Source: Stackebrandtia albiflava (lineage in GTDB: Bacteria; Actinomycetota; Actinomycetes; Mycobacteriales; Micromonosporaceae). From it: 64,000 nt of DNA. Of this stretch, positions 43,217-51,687 are shown one piece after another (within the stretch, counting starts at the first letter, position 1; each line of letters begins with the position of its first letter). Under the pieces are notes generated by a model, which worked only from the letters and a program-made list of their open reading frames with translations, had not been told where the DNA came from and made no database searches. The position numbers and the translations under genes were made by a program. The stretch is taken from the NCBI RefSeq assembly GCF_007994225.1, contig NZ_VLLL01000005.1:872359-936358 (forward strand), read 5' to 3'.

Positions 43217-44162
43217 CGCGCCGGCCACGGCGGTGACCGGACACGCCGACCCCGGTGAGGCGGCGTTCTCCGCCGGAGCGCCCCGCGCGGTCGACTCCGT
43301 CGGGCTCGGCAGGGCGCGGGCACTGCTGTTCGTCGCCCCCGCCCTGCTCCTCATCGGCGTGTTCCTGCTGTTCCCCGCGTTGTGGACGCTGTACATCGGG
43401 GCGACCAACTTCGAGCGCACCGGCCCCAACCACGTGAACCCGCAGGTCACGTGGTTCGACAACTACGTCGACGTGCTCACCGACCCGTCGTTCTACAACT
43501 CACTGTGGTTGACGCTGCTGTTCGTGCTGTTCTCGGCGGTCATCGGGCAGAACGGTCTGGGTTTCTGGCTGGCGTGGTCCACCCGTCGCCTCCACCGCCG
43601 GGTCCGGCGGGTCGTGGAGTCACTGGTCCTGTTGGCGTGGATCCTGCCGTCCTCGGTGGTGGCGTTCCTGTGGATCGCCATGCTCGACCAGCGCGGCGGC
43701 ACCCTCGACGCCCTGCTGGGCAACCCGGGCACCGCCTGGCTGGTGGAGTACCCGATGGTGGCGATCATCGTGTTCAACACCTGGCGGGGCACGGCGTTCT
43801 CGATGATGCTGTACAGCGCGGCGCTGTCGTCGGTGCCGCCGTCGCAACTGGAGACCGCCAGGCTCGCCGGGGCGACCGGCGGGCAGACGTTGCGGGACGT
43901 CGTCTTCCCCCACATCCGGGGGCACGTCCTCACCAACACCCTGCTGATCACACTGTGGACGTTCAACGACTTCGGGCCGTTCCTCATCACCGGCGGCGGG
44001 CCCGGTGACGACACCGAGATAGCGGCCGTCTACCTGTACAACACCGCCATCCGGGACGGCGACCTCGGCTACAGCGGCGCCATCTCGCTGCTGATCCTGG
44101 TCGCCAACGTGGTGTTGGCCCTGGCGTACCTGCGGATGCTGCGGAGGCGGGATTCCTCATGA
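43191..44162 (+). CDS. CUT1 sugar ABC permease 1
   Basis: A 323-residue MalF/UgpA-type permease. A 40-residue polar N-terminus precedes six helices, the first being ALLFVAPALLLIGVFLLFPA. The coupling loop is LETARLAGATGGQTLRDVVFP. ATG 43191 lies inside the end of the binding-protein gene, and the stop overlaps the next start by four bases, so translation is coupled on both sides. Confidence 0.88.
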   Translation: MPVPSRRDDAPATAVTGHADPGEAAFSAGAPRAVDSVGLGRARALLFVAPALLLIGVFLLFPALWTLYIGATNFERTGPNHVNPQVTWFDNYVDVLTDPSFYNSLWLTLLFVLFSAVIGQNGLGFWLAWSTRRLHRRVRRVVESLVLLAWILPSSVVAFLWIAMLDQRGGTLDALLGNPGTAWLVEYPMVAIIVFNTWRGTAFSMMLYSAALSSVPPSQLETARLAGATGGQTLRDVVFPHIRGHVLTNTLLITLWTFNDFGPFLITGGGPGDDTEIAAVYLYNTAIRDGDLGYSGAISLLILVANVVLALAYLRMLRRRDSS

Positions 44163-45055
44163 GCCCGAAGCGTTCCACGGCCGCCGCCGACATCGGGGAG
44201 GCCGCCGCCCGCAAGACCGCCGTGGCGTTGGCCCGCCGGGTCGGCTTCTACGCCGTCACCTGCCTGATCTCGGTGTTCTTCGCCCTGCCACTGCTGTGGC
44301 TGGTGACGGCCCCGTTCGACGCCAGCCCGGCATACGCCATCGAGTTCCCCGAACCGACGTTGCGCAACTTCGAGACCATCCTGTCCAATCCGTACGCGTT
44401 GCCGTCACTGCTGAACTCGCTGATCCTGGCGGTCGGGACGGCCCTGTTCGTGGTGACCGGCGCGGCGTTGGCGGCCTACGCGCTGTCGCGGGTGCGGATA
44501 CCCGGCCGGGACGCACTGCTGTACGTCCTGCTGCTGTTGTCGAGTGTGGTCACCGGTACCGCGGCGATGGTGCCGCTGTTCCTCATGGTCTCGGAGGTCG
44601 GCGGCGCGATCCACCCGGTGCTGGGTGTCGACTCGCACTTCTCGGTGACCCTGGTGATGACCGGCGGCCTGCTGCCGGCGGCGATCTTCATGCTCAAGGA
44701 CTTCGTCGACTCGATCCCGCCGTCGTACGAGGAGTCGGCGCGGGTGTTCGGCGCCTCCCCGTTCCGGGTGCTGAAGGACGTCGTGGTCCCGTTGATCACG
44801 CCCGGTCTGGCCACGATCGCGGTGTGGAGCATCGTCAACGTGTGGGGCAACTTCCTCGTGCCGTTCATCCTGCTGCGCGACGCCGACAAACAGCCCGCCG
44901 CGGTGCTCATCCGGACGCTGTACACCGAGGCGGGGCAGCCGAATCTGGCCCTGCTGGCGACGTTCTCGCTGTTGTACTCGCTGCCGGTGGTGGCCATGTA
45001 CCTGTTCGTCTCCAAGAAGTACGGCTTCCGCTTCCACGGAGGGATCAAGAGCTGA
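44159..45055 (+). CDS. CUT1 sugar ABC permease 2
   Basis: A 298-residue MalG/UgpE-type permease. Six helices begin near residue 28 (YAVTCLISVFFALPLLWLVT), and the coupling loop is PPSYEESARVFGASPFRVLK. ATG 44159 overlaps the previous stop (ATGA). Its TGA shares one base with the ATPase start. Confidence 0.9.
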   Translation: MSPKRSTAAADIGEAAARKTAVALARRVGFYAVTCLISVFFALPLLWLVTAPFDASPAYAIEFPEPTLRNFETILSNPYALPSLLNSLILAVGTALFVVTGAALAAYALSRVRIPGRDALLYVLLLLSSVVTGTAAMVPLFLMVSEVGGAIHPVLGVDSHFSVTLVMTGGLLPAAIFMLKDFVDSIPPSYEESARVFGASPFRVLKDVVVPLITPGLATIAVWSIVNVWGNFLVPFILLRDADKQPAAVLIRTLYTEAGQPNLALLATFSLLYSLPVVAMYLFVSKKYGFRFHGGIKS

Positions 45056-46146
45056 TGACCCGGATCCGGCTTACCGGCCTGACCAAGGTGTTCGACGGCG
45101 GTGTGACGGCACTCGACCGGCTCGACCTGACGGTCGAGCCCGGCGAGTTCTTCGCGCTGCTCGGCCCGTCCGGTTGCGGCAAGACGACGTTGCTGCGCAC
45201 CATGGCGGGACTGGAACAGGCGACCTCCGGGACGATCCGGTTCGCCGAGCGCGACGTCACCCGGGTGGCGCCCGGTGACCGTGACGTCGCCATGGTCTTC
45301 CAGGACTACGCCCTGTTCCCGCACATGACCGTGGTCGACAACATCTCGTATCCGTTGAAGGTGAAGGGCCGGGCGAAACCCGAGCGGACCGCGCGGGCCG
45401 AGGAGGTCGGGCGCCAACTGGGTCTGGAGGCGTTGACGGCCCGCAGGCCCTCGGCACTGTCGGGCGGCCAACAGCAACGGGTGGCGCTGGCGCGTGCCGT
45501 GGCGTGCCGCCCGGCGCTGTTCCTGTTCGACGAACCCCTGTCCAACCTGGACGCGCGACTGCGGTTGGAGGCGCGGGGCTTCCTGAAGCGGTTGCAGCGG
45601 GAACTGGGCGTCACCACCGTCTTCGTCACACACGACCAGGCCGAGGCGCTCGCCCTGGCCGACCGGATCGCCGTCATGGAGTCCGGGCGCGTCCGGCAGC
45701 TCGGTACGCCCCGGGAGGTGTTCGCGCGTCCCGCCGACACCTTCGTCGCCAACTTCATCGGTTCCACGCCGATGAACCTGGTTCCCGCCGAGGTCGAGGG
45801 CGACCGGCTGCGGGTGGCCGGGGGCGTGTTCGCCGCGCCGCAGGGCGTGGTCGCCGGATCCGCGAAGGTCACCGCCGGGATCCGGCCGGAGTACCTCCGC
45901 CTCCACGATGCGGAGCCCACCGACGCGCCGGACGCCCCCACCGGCACTGTGTCCATCCTGGAGAACCTGGGCGCCACCACCCTGGTGACCGTCGACTGCG
46001 GCGGTGAGTCCCTATCGGCCGTGGTCCCGGAGGACGCCGAACCGGCGCCCGGATCGCGGGTGTGGTTGACGCCGCAACCCGGCCGTCTCCTGGTGTACGA
46101 CAACGACTCCGGCGAACTGCTGCCCCGCCGGGACCCGGCCGGATGA
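45055..46146 (+). CDS. CUT1 sugar ABC ATPase (MalK/UgpC-like)
   Basis: A 363-residue ATPase. Walker A is GPSGCGKTTLLRTMAGLE, the signature is LSGGQQQRVALARAVA, Walker B is LFLFDEPLSNLDARLR, the switch is VFVTHDQAEALALADR, and a C-terminal TOBE-like regulatory domain spans residues about 235-350. An ATPase inside the operon means the system need not borrow a shared MsiK. The start ATG 45055 overlaps the previous stop by one base and its end overlaps the next gene by four. Confidence 0.92.
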   Translation: MTRIRLTGLTKVFDGGVTALDRLDLTVEPGEFFALLGPSGCGKTTLLRTMAGLEQATSGTIRFAERDVTRVAPGDRDVAMVFQDYALFPHMTVVDNISYPLKVKGRAKPERTARAEEVGRQLGLEALTARRPSALSGGQQQRVALARAVACRPALFLFDEPLSNLDARLRLEARGFLKRLQRELGVTTVFVTHDQAEALALADRIAVMESGRVRQLGTPREVFARPADTFVANFIGSTPMNLVPAEVEGDRLRVAGGVFAAPQGVVAGSAKVTAGIRPEYLRLHDAEPTDAPDAPTGTVSILENLGATTLVTVDCGGESLSAVVPEDAEPAPGSRVWLTPQPGRLLVYDNDSGELLPRRDPAG

Positions 46147-47354
46147 TCGTCCATACCGGAGAGTGGACTCCGGCCGACCGTGTCGCCTCGCCCTACCGGT
46201 ACCTTCCGGCGCACGTACCCGACGGGGCGGCGGGGATCCGGGTTCGGCTCGCCTATCCCGCCGACGCGGGCGTCCTCGACCTCGGATGTATCGGACCGGA
46301 CGGTTTCCGAGGCTGGTCGGGTGGCGCGCGCGACGAGTTCGTCATCACCGCCGGCCACGCGACACCGGGGTACCTGCCGGGACGACCGGAGCCGGGGGAG
46401 TGGCACGTGGTGCTCGGCCTGTACCGGGTTCCCGCCCGGTTGCCGTACGAGGTCACCGTCACCGTCCTGTCGGAGGCGCCGGAACCACCGCCGGTGACGG
46501 CGCCGCCGGTACCGGACCGCCCGCCGCGCCGGAACCCGCCCGCTCCGCCCGGTCGTAGATGGCTGGCGGGCGACCTCCACTGCCACAGCCACCACTCGGA
46601 CGGCACGGGGAGTGTCCCGGAGCTGGCCGCCGCCGCCGTCTCGGCGGGCCTGGACTTCCTGGCCGTCACCGATCACAACACCGTCAGCCACCACCGGGAG
46701 CTGGACGCGGTCTCCCGTCGCTACGGCGTGCACCTGATCCCGGGGCAGGAGATCACCACCGATCGGGGCCACGCCAACGCCTTCGGCGACATCGGGTGGA
46801 TCGACTTCCGGGCGTCCGCCGCCGAGTGGTTCGCCGAGGTGGCGAGACGTGGCGGTGTCGTGTCGGTGAACCACCCGATCGCGACCGACTGCGCCTGGCA
46901 GTTCCCGCTGGACGCGCCGCCGCCGGCGGCGGAGATCTGGCACAGCACGTGGCACGACACGACCTGGCGCGGCCCGTTGGCGTGGTGGCTGGCCGCCGGT
47001 CCCGCGGTGGTACCCGTGGGCGGCTCCGACTACCACTCGCCGGACGGCGCGGCCCCGTTGGGAAGGCCCGTCACCTGGCTGTGCGTACCCGACTCGGCAC
47101 CGGTCACGACCGAGGCGCTGTTGGACGCCTTGCGGACCGGGGCGGTGGCGGTCGGGGCCGACCGCACCGGACCGGCGATCCTGCCGGGCGACGCGACGGT
47201 GAACGTGGCGACGGAGACGCCGGTGGTGCTGGCCGACTTCACCGGGCGGCGCCGAATCGTCCCCGCCGGCACGGTGAGCCTGCCGGCCGAACCGGGGGCG
47301 CACTGGATCGAGGACTTCAAGGGGGCCGTCGTCGCACTGTGCCGCGTCGGTTGA
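46143..47354 (+). CDS. CehA/McbA-family PHP-domain metallohydrolase
   Basis: A 403-residue protein with an N-terminal beta domain (about 1-130), a proline-rich linker and a C-terminal PHP domain. The metal-binding set is visible as DLHCHSHHSDG, VTDHNTVSHH, IPGQEITTDRGH, SVNHP and GGSDYH. PHP enzymes hydrolyse phosphoesters; CehA itself is a carbaryl hydrolase. Coupled by ATGA to the ATPase, it probably acts on the transporter's cargo or a breakdown product, such as a phosphorylated sugar or phosphodiester. No signal peptide is present, so it acts inside the cell. Its stop abuts the stop of the convergent HAD-like gene. Confidence 0.88.
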   Translation: MIVHTGEWTPADRVASPYRYLPAHVPDGAAGIRVRLAYPADAGVLDLGCIGPDGFRGWSGGARDEFVITAGHATPGYLPGRPEPGEWHVVLGLYRVPARLPYEVTVTVLSEAPEPPPVTAPPVPDRPPRRNPPAPPGRRWLAGDLHCHSHHSDGTGSVPELAAAAVSAGLDFLAVTDHNTVSHHRELDAVSRRYGVHLIPGQEITTDRGHANAFGDIGWIDFRASAAEWFAEVARRGGVVSVNHPIATDCAWQFPLDAPPPAAEIWHSTWHDTTWRGPLAWWLAAGPAVVPVGGSDYHSPDGAAPLGRPVTWLCVPDSAPVTTEALLDALRTGAVAVGADRTGPAILPGDATVNVATETPVVLADFTGRRRIVPAGTVSLPAEPGAHWIEDFKGAVVALCRVG

Positions 47355-47864
47355 TCAGTCGTGCGTGCCGGTGGACGGCGCGACGACGAACGCCTCTATG
47401 GTCGCCAGGTCGGCGGGCCGCAGTCCGGCCCGGCTGCGCGGCCGGATGGGCAGTACCTCTCCCTGCTCGTGCAAGGCGTCGCGGTCGGCGTCATCGATGG
47501 GCACCTCGGTGTCGTCGGTCCAGACCACGCGGTGGCCGGCGCTCAGGTTCTCCCAGACGGCGGCCCACTTCCACATGTCCGCGTGACCGGTCGGCCGCCG
47601 TGTGAACGCCCGCGCGAGCCTGGGGAGCCGCCACAGGTCCTCCAGCAGGTGGGCGTCGGGGCACCAGGTGCTGCACCAGACCACGTCCACGGCACCGGAC
47701 GTGGCCAGGTCGCGGATCCGGTCGACCAGGCGCACCGACCACCGCAGCGGATAGGTGACCCCGGCGGCGGCCACGTCGGCGGTCGCGATCCGGCCGGGCC
47801 AGGCGGGACGGGGCGCGTTGATCACACCGTCCACATCGAGCAGCCATACGGTTCTTCGTCTCAA
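47355..47864 (-). CDS. HAD-like hydrolase-fold protein
   Basis: A 169-residue protein. Motif I of the haloacid dehalogenase fold is VWLLDVDGVINA, then VVWCSTW as motif II and VVWTDDTEVP as motif IV. No cap domain is evident. Relatives are called HAD domain in Swiss-Army-knife RNA-repair-type proteins or simply hypothetical. I chose TTG 47864 (LRRRTVWLLDVDG), which has GAGGTG upstream; the frame upstream is a proline run and unlikely to be coding. Confidence 0.72.
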   Translation of the reverse strand: MRRRTVWLLDVDGVINAPRPAWPGRIATADVAAAGVTYPLRWSVRLVDRIRDLATSGAVDVVWCSTWCPDAHLLEDLWRLPRLARAFTRRPTGHADMWKWAAVWENLSAGHRVVWTDDTEVPIDDADRDALHEQGEVLPIRPRSRAGLRPADLATIEAFVVAPSTGTHD

Positions 47865-48170
47865 GGGGCACCTCGGAGGAGTCGGATGAGGTCCACCCGG
47901 CTCGGTGGCGTCGGGTGAGGACGGCGCACGGGACGGCCGTCCCCGGCGCGGTGGCGGCGGGGGCGGGGGCGGGGTGGAGGGGGAGGTGATGGACATCCTA
48001 CCGGGGGAGTCGTGGTCCCGCGTCGCGGTGACACGGCGGAGGCCCTCGGCCGTTCACCGGAGGGGAGGCCCGAGTCGACCGTCGGACGAGTGCGAGACGG
48101 GCCGCGTGGCGGCACGCGGCCGGTCTGATCGGGGACTACCGGGTGCGCCGCGTGTCCCCGGCGGGTCGAC
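47865..48170. other. Intergenic region with G-rich tract
   Basis: About 305 bp between azlD and the HAD-like gene. It holds the azlD terminator (48100-48121) and, on the plus strand at 47959-47983, four runs of four or five G separated by one to four bases, a candidate G-quadruplex about 95-120 bp upstream of the HAD-like start. I see no gene here. Confidence 0.6.
48100..48121 (-). terminator. Terminator after azlD
   Basis: GGCCGCGTG (48100-48108) pairs with CACGCGGCC (48113-48121) over a four-base loop. It lies 50 bp past the azlD stop on the minus strand. Confidence 0.65.
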
Positions 48171-48479
48171 TCAGGGGACGCCGAGCAGTCGGAGCAGGGC
48201 GGTCGCCGCGGCGGCGGCGACGACCACGACGACGAACGGCGCCCGCCGCCACGCCAGGAGACCGCCCACTCCCACACCGGCCGGGAGTGCCCAGCCGGCG
48301 AACTCCCCGCCGTCCATCACCGCGGCCGTGGCGACCAGGCCCGCCAACAGCACGGTCGCGGCGCGGCGGATCACCGTCTGCACCCGGTCCGACAGGGTGA
48401 TCCGGTCGCGCAGCAGCGGTCCGGCGAAGCGGAATGCGAAGGTACCCAGGGCCAGCGCGACGATCGCGGTGACGGTCAT
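48171..48479 (-). CDS. azlD: AzlD-family branched-chain amino-acid exporter subunit
   Basis: A 102-residue hydrophobic protein with three or four helices. VALALGTFAFRFAGPLLRDR at the N-terminus is typical of AzlD. With AzlC it forms an exporter for branched-chain amino acids or their analogues. ATG 48479 overlaps the azlC stop by four bases, so the two are coupled. Confidence 0.87.
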   Translation of the reverse strand: MTVTAIVALALGTFAFRFAGPLLRDRITLSDRVQTVIRRAATVLLAGLVATAAVMDGGEFAGWALPAGVGVGGLLAWRRAPFVVVVVAAAAATALLRLLGVP

Positions 48480-49201
48480 GCCCTTCCTCCGGTGTCGGCG
48501 GGGGTCGCCCGGTCCGGGCCGGTGGCGTGGTCGCGTCGGGGCCATCCGGCGGCGAGTCCGAGCAGCGCCAGCAGGACGTTGACGCCGCCGGGCACGAACG
48601 GTGTCGTGACGACGGCGATGACCGCGCCGACCAGTGCCGCCCGCAAGGTGGCGTGTTCCCGCAGTGCCGGCAGCAACAGGGCCAGCAGTGCGGCGGGGAA
48701 GGCGGCGTCGAGGCCGAGGGCGTCGGTGTCGCTGACGATCCGGCCCGCGAACGCGCCCGCCACGGTGCCGAGGTTCCAGGTGACGAACATGCCGATGCCG
48801 CAGGCCCAGTAGGCGGCCCGGGCCGACCGGGGGTCGTGTGCGCGGCCGAGCGCGAACGCGGCCGATTCGTCTATGAGCAGGTGGCTTCCCACGATCCGCC
48901 GCCATGGCCCGGTGCCGAGGACGTCGCCGATCGCGAGCCCGAACGGCAGGTGACGGGCGTTGAGGATCAGGCCGCCGACCACCGCCGCCACCGGGCCGCC
49001 GCCGGCGGCGATCACGCCGACGGCGAGGAACTGCGAGGCGCCGGCGAACACCAGGACCGACATCAGGCACGGGACCCACCACGCCATGCCGGTGGACACC
49101 GCGATGGCGCCGAAGGACGCGCCGATGAACGCGGCACCGGTCGCCAGCGGGGCGACGTCACGCATGACGGCCGGGTCGAGTGTTCGATGTACCAAACGCA
49201 C
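48476..49201 (-). CDS. azlC: AzlC-family branched-chain amino-acid exporter subunit
   Basis: A 241-residue membrane protein, partner of AzlD. Landmarks are FIGASFGAIAVSTGMAWWVP, VFAGASQFLAVGVIAAGGGP and LNARHLPFGLAIGDVLG. GTG 49201 matches a leaderless promoter: TATACA on the minus strand (49208-49213) ends six bases upstream. ATG 49165 is an alternative start. It is transcribed away from the XRE-cupin regulator gene, with shared control DNA between. Confidence 0.88.
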   Translation of the reverse strand: MRLVHRTLDPAVMRDVAPLATGAAFIGASFGAIAVSTGMAWWVPCLMSVLVFAGASQFLAVGVIAAGGGPVAAVVGGLILNARHLPFGLAIGDVLGTGPWRRIVGSHLLIDESAAFALGRAHDPRSARAAYWACGIGMFVTWNLGTVAGAFAGRIVSDTDALGLDAAFPAALLALLLPALREHATLRAALVGAVIAVVTTPFVPGGVNVLLALLGLAAGWPRRDHATGPDRATPADTGGRA

Positions 49202-49244
49202 GTATCATGTATAGAACGCCACACCGGCGTTTGTCCAATCGAAC
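49182..49244. promoter_or_regulatory. Inverted-repeat operator spanning both divergent promoters of azlCD and its regulator
   Basis: The arm 49182-49199 and the arm 49227-49244 are inverted repeats matching at 14 of 18 positions; GTTCGAT and CAAACGC are the conserved parts. Between them lie the azlC -10 (minus strand TATACA, 49208-49213) and a plus-strand -10 candidate TATCAT (49203-49208) for the regulator. One regulator bound at both arms could loop or block both promoters. Confidence 0.6.
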
Positions 49245-49267
49245 GAACCGACTGTCAGGGCGAACAC

Positions 49268-49828
49268 ATGGTCAATCCCGCCAAACCGCCGCTGGACGTG
49301 ATCGCCGCCTCACTCCGCCGGGAACGCGCCCGGCTCGGGCTGTCGCTCAGCGAGGTCGCCAAACGCGCGGGAATCGCCAAGTCGACCCTCTCGCAACTGG
49401 AGTCCGGCACCGGCAACCCCAACGTAGAGACGCTGTGGGCACTGGGCGTGGCACTGGACGTCCCCTTCGCCGCGCTGGTCGAACCGCCGGTCCCGGCCGT
49501 CAAGGTGATCCGCATGGGCGAGGGACCGGGCGTCGCCGCCGAACGCGCCGACTACATCGCCACCCTGCTGGCCGGGTCGCCCGGCCACACCCGGCGCGAC
49601 CTCTACCTGATCACCGCCGAGCCCGGGGAGCCGCGCTACTCCGACCCGCACATGCCCGGAGTCGTCGAGCACGTCGTGCTCGCCAGCGGGCTCGCCAGGA
49701 TCGGCCCCGCCGAGGATCCGGTCGAGCTGTCACCCGGCGACTACGTCAGCTACCCCGGCGACGCGCCGCACATCTTCGACGCGCGAGAGGCGGGCACCAT
49801 GGCGGTACTCGTATCCGAACACCGCTGA
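49268..49828 (+). CDS. XRE-cupin transcriptional regulator
   Basis: A 186-residue regulator. The helix-turn-helix occupies residues about 12-65 (LSLSEVAKRAGIAKSTLSQL, then ESGTGNPN), and a cupin domain with the metal or ligand pocket fills the rest (HMPGVVEHVVLASG, SPGDYVSYPGDAPHIFDA). Such proteins often control the exporter next to them, here azlCD, in response to an amino acid. ATG 49268 is preceded by AGGGCG. The shared inverted repeat lies immediately upstream. Confidence 0.88.
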   Translation: MVNPAKPPLDVIAASLRRERARLGLSLSEVAKRAGIAKSTLSQLESGTGNPNVETLWALGVALDVPFAALVEPPVPAVKVIRMGEGPGVAAERADYIATLLAGSPGHTRRDLYLITAEPGEPRYSDPHMPGVVEHVVLASGLARIGPAEDPVELSPGDYVSYPGDAPHIFDAREAGTMAVLVSEHR

Positions 49829-49843
49829 CCCTCGGCGCGACGA

Positions 49844-49878
49844 CGGCCGCCCCGGTCCGCGGTGGACCGGGGCGGCCG
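49844..49878. terminator. Bidirectional terminator
   Basis: A perfect 15-bp stem (49844-49858 with 49864-49878) with a GCGGT loop, between the XRE-cupin gene and the convergent glycosidase gene. Confidence 0.85.
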
Positions 49879-49894
49879 TGGAACTCCGCCGGGA

Positions 49895-51460
49895 TCAGGG
49901 CAGCGGCACGAGCCTGGTGAAGTCGGCGGTGGCGATGTCGCCCGGCCGGACCGTCACGACGGCGAGCGGCTTGCCCACCACACCGTCGGGCAGGTCGATC
50001 CGCACGAAGTAGACCCCGGGCGTGACGTTGGCGAACCCGAACCAGCCCGCGCCGTCGGCGGTCTGCCGGCGGTCGTCACCGTGGCCGAGGATCGGATCGA
50101 GGGTCATCGTCACCTGGTCGAGCGCCGTGCCGTCCCGCAACGCGACGGTGCCGGTGACGTGCCCGGTGGTCGGCGCGGTCTTCCAGGTCATCTCCGGCAC
50201 TGCGACGTCCTGCGCGAACGGGGCGTCCGGTCCCTCGGTGAGGGCGGCGATCAACGCGGCGCGTTCGGAGTCCTTGGTGGCGGGGTCGGAGACGGCCGTC
50301 ATGCTGGCGTTGGCGTAGGAGTAACCGGACCAGCCCGCCATGGTGTTGCCCGCCGCCGAGGGCGTCAGCGTGTCGTGCACCTGGGCGACGCTGTCGGGTA
50401 TCCCGTTCAGGTACAGCGCGGGACCGTTGACGGTGTGCCGGTCACCCTGCCAGTCGGCCAGGACCTCGTTCCACTCGTCGAACATCCGTGCCTGGTCCGG
50501 GTTCCACTCCCGCTTGTAGTTCATCGCCACGACGGTGTCCATGATCCCCTCGTCGAGCCAGCCCTTCCAGTCCTGCAGGACCTCCGCGTAGGTGCGGGTG
50601 TTCTCCCAGCCGCCGACCGTCTGCGGGCCGAAGCCGTAGGTGATGGCGTCGTGCGACAACCGCAGCAGCGGGTCCACGTCGTACATCGTCAGGTAGATCT
50701 TGCGCACGAGGTTGGTGATCTGGTCGCGACGCCAGTCGTTCCACGCCGGATCGTCGGCGGCGGGCACCTCGCTGGTGCCGGTCAACGCCTGGTAGCGGGC
50801 CACCGCGACGTCGTTGTAGCCCCAGTCGCTGTGGGTGAAGGTGGAGCTTCCGTCGGGGTAGCGGATGTAGTCCAGGTTGATGCCGTCGACGTCGTACTCG
50901 GTGACGATGCTGCGGATGCCCGCCACGATGTACTCGACGGCGGCGGGGTGACCCGGGTCGATGTAGGTGTTGTTGCCGACCTTCTCGGTCCCGTCGGTCT
51001 TCTTGTTGAGCCACCGGTCGGCACCGGTGGCGCCGGGACCGTGCTGGTTGTACACGTGGTCGGGGGAACGGGGCGGGGTGGCCGAGTTCCACAGGGTGTT
51101 GACGTTGACCCAGGCGTGCACCTCGATGCCGGCGGCGTGGGCCTGCGCGATGACCTCGTCCAGTGGATCGTAGGGCGCGGGGTCGATCGCGGCGTCGGTG
51201 CGGGGGTACAGGGCGCGGTTGCAGAAGCAGTCGTAGCGGCGGGCCACCTGCACGATCAGGGCGTTGGCGTTGAGCGCGGTGGCGTCGGCGACCAACTCGG
51301 TGACCTGTGCGGGGGTGTAGATGCCCTCGTTGAAGCCGTCCACCCACATGCTGCGCCAATGTTCGGCGGGGGCGTCCTCGGCGGCGGCGGGCGTGGCGGT
51401 CAGCAGGGTGGCGAGTAGGCCGCACAGGGCTAGCAGTGCGGCCGGGAACCGTCGTTTCAT
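49895..51460 (-). CDS. Secreted GHL10 (DUF187)-type glycosidase
   Basis: A 521-residue protein with a Sec signal peptide (residues about 1-27, ending TPAAAEDA). The TIM-barrel of the GHL10/DUF187 group begins WRSMWVDGFNEGIYTPAQV; GIEVHAWVNVNTLWN, the likely catalytic DGINLDYIRYP and IMDTVVAMNYKREW follow. A C-terminal domain of about 100 residues, VTGTVALRDGTALDQVTMTL, looks like a carboxypeptidase-regulatory-like beta domain. It probably cleaves an extracellular polysaccharide. ATG 51460 has GGAGGA five bases upstream; ATG 51463 is one codon earlier. Confidence 0.85.
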   Translation of the reverse strand: MKRRFPAALLALCGLLATLLTATPAAAEDAPAEHWRSMWVDGFNEGIYTPAQVTELVADATALNANALIVQVARRYDCFCNRALYPRTDAAIDPAPYDPLDEVIAQAHAAGIEVHAWVNVNTLWNSATPPRSPDHVYNQHGPGATGADRWLNKKTDGTEKVGNNTYIDPGHPAAVEYIVAGIRSIVTEYDVDGINLDYIRYPDGSSTFTHSDWGYNDVAVARYQALTGTSEVPAADDPAWNDWRRDQITNLVRKIYLTMYDVDPLLRLSHDAITYGFGPQTVGGWENTRTYAEVLQDWKGWLDEGIMDTVVAMNYKREWNPDQARMFDEWNEVLADWQGDRHTVNGPALYLNGIPDSVAQVHDTLTPSAAGNTMAGWSGYSYANASMTAVSDPATKDSERAALIAALTEGPDAPFAQDVAVPEMTWKTAPTTGHVTGTVALRDGTALDQVTMTLDPILGHGDDRRQTADGAGWFGFANVTPGVYFVRIDLPDGVVGKPLAVVTVRPGDIATADFTRLVPLP

Positions 51461-51525
51461 CATCGTCCTCCGGTGGGCGGTTCGGAGTGGGCGCGGTCGC
51501 GGCCCGGGGTGATCGATACCGACAG

Positions 51526-51574
51526 AGCTTAGGACCACGTCCATAATTTAGAAGAAATCACATATATAAAAACA
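51526..51574. promoter_or_regulatory. AT-rich control region between the glycosidase and katA genes
   Basis: 51541-51574 is strikingly AT-rich (ATAATTTAGAAGAAAT, then CATATATAAAAAC) in otherwise GC-rich DNA. On the minus strand TAAGCT (51526-51531) could be the glycosidase -10, with the AT-rich stretch as an UP element. The same DNA could bind a Fur- or PerR-type peroxide sensor for katA, but no clean box is visible. Confidence 0.4.
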
Positions 51575-51649
51575 CCATGGTGACGCTCCGGGGTCGTCCC
51601 GGCTCGCGCCATTATGTCCGAAACGCTCCTCGCGGACCGCGCCGACACC

Positions 51650-51655
51650 TAGCAT
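51650..51655 (+). promoter_or_regulatory. Candidate -10 for katA
   Basis: TAGCAT fits TANNNT and lies 32 bp before ATG 51688. The -35 region shows no match, so the assignment is weak. Confidence 0.35.
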
Positions 51656-51687
51656 CGGCACAGGGTCGGTGAGGACGGGGGAGCGGC

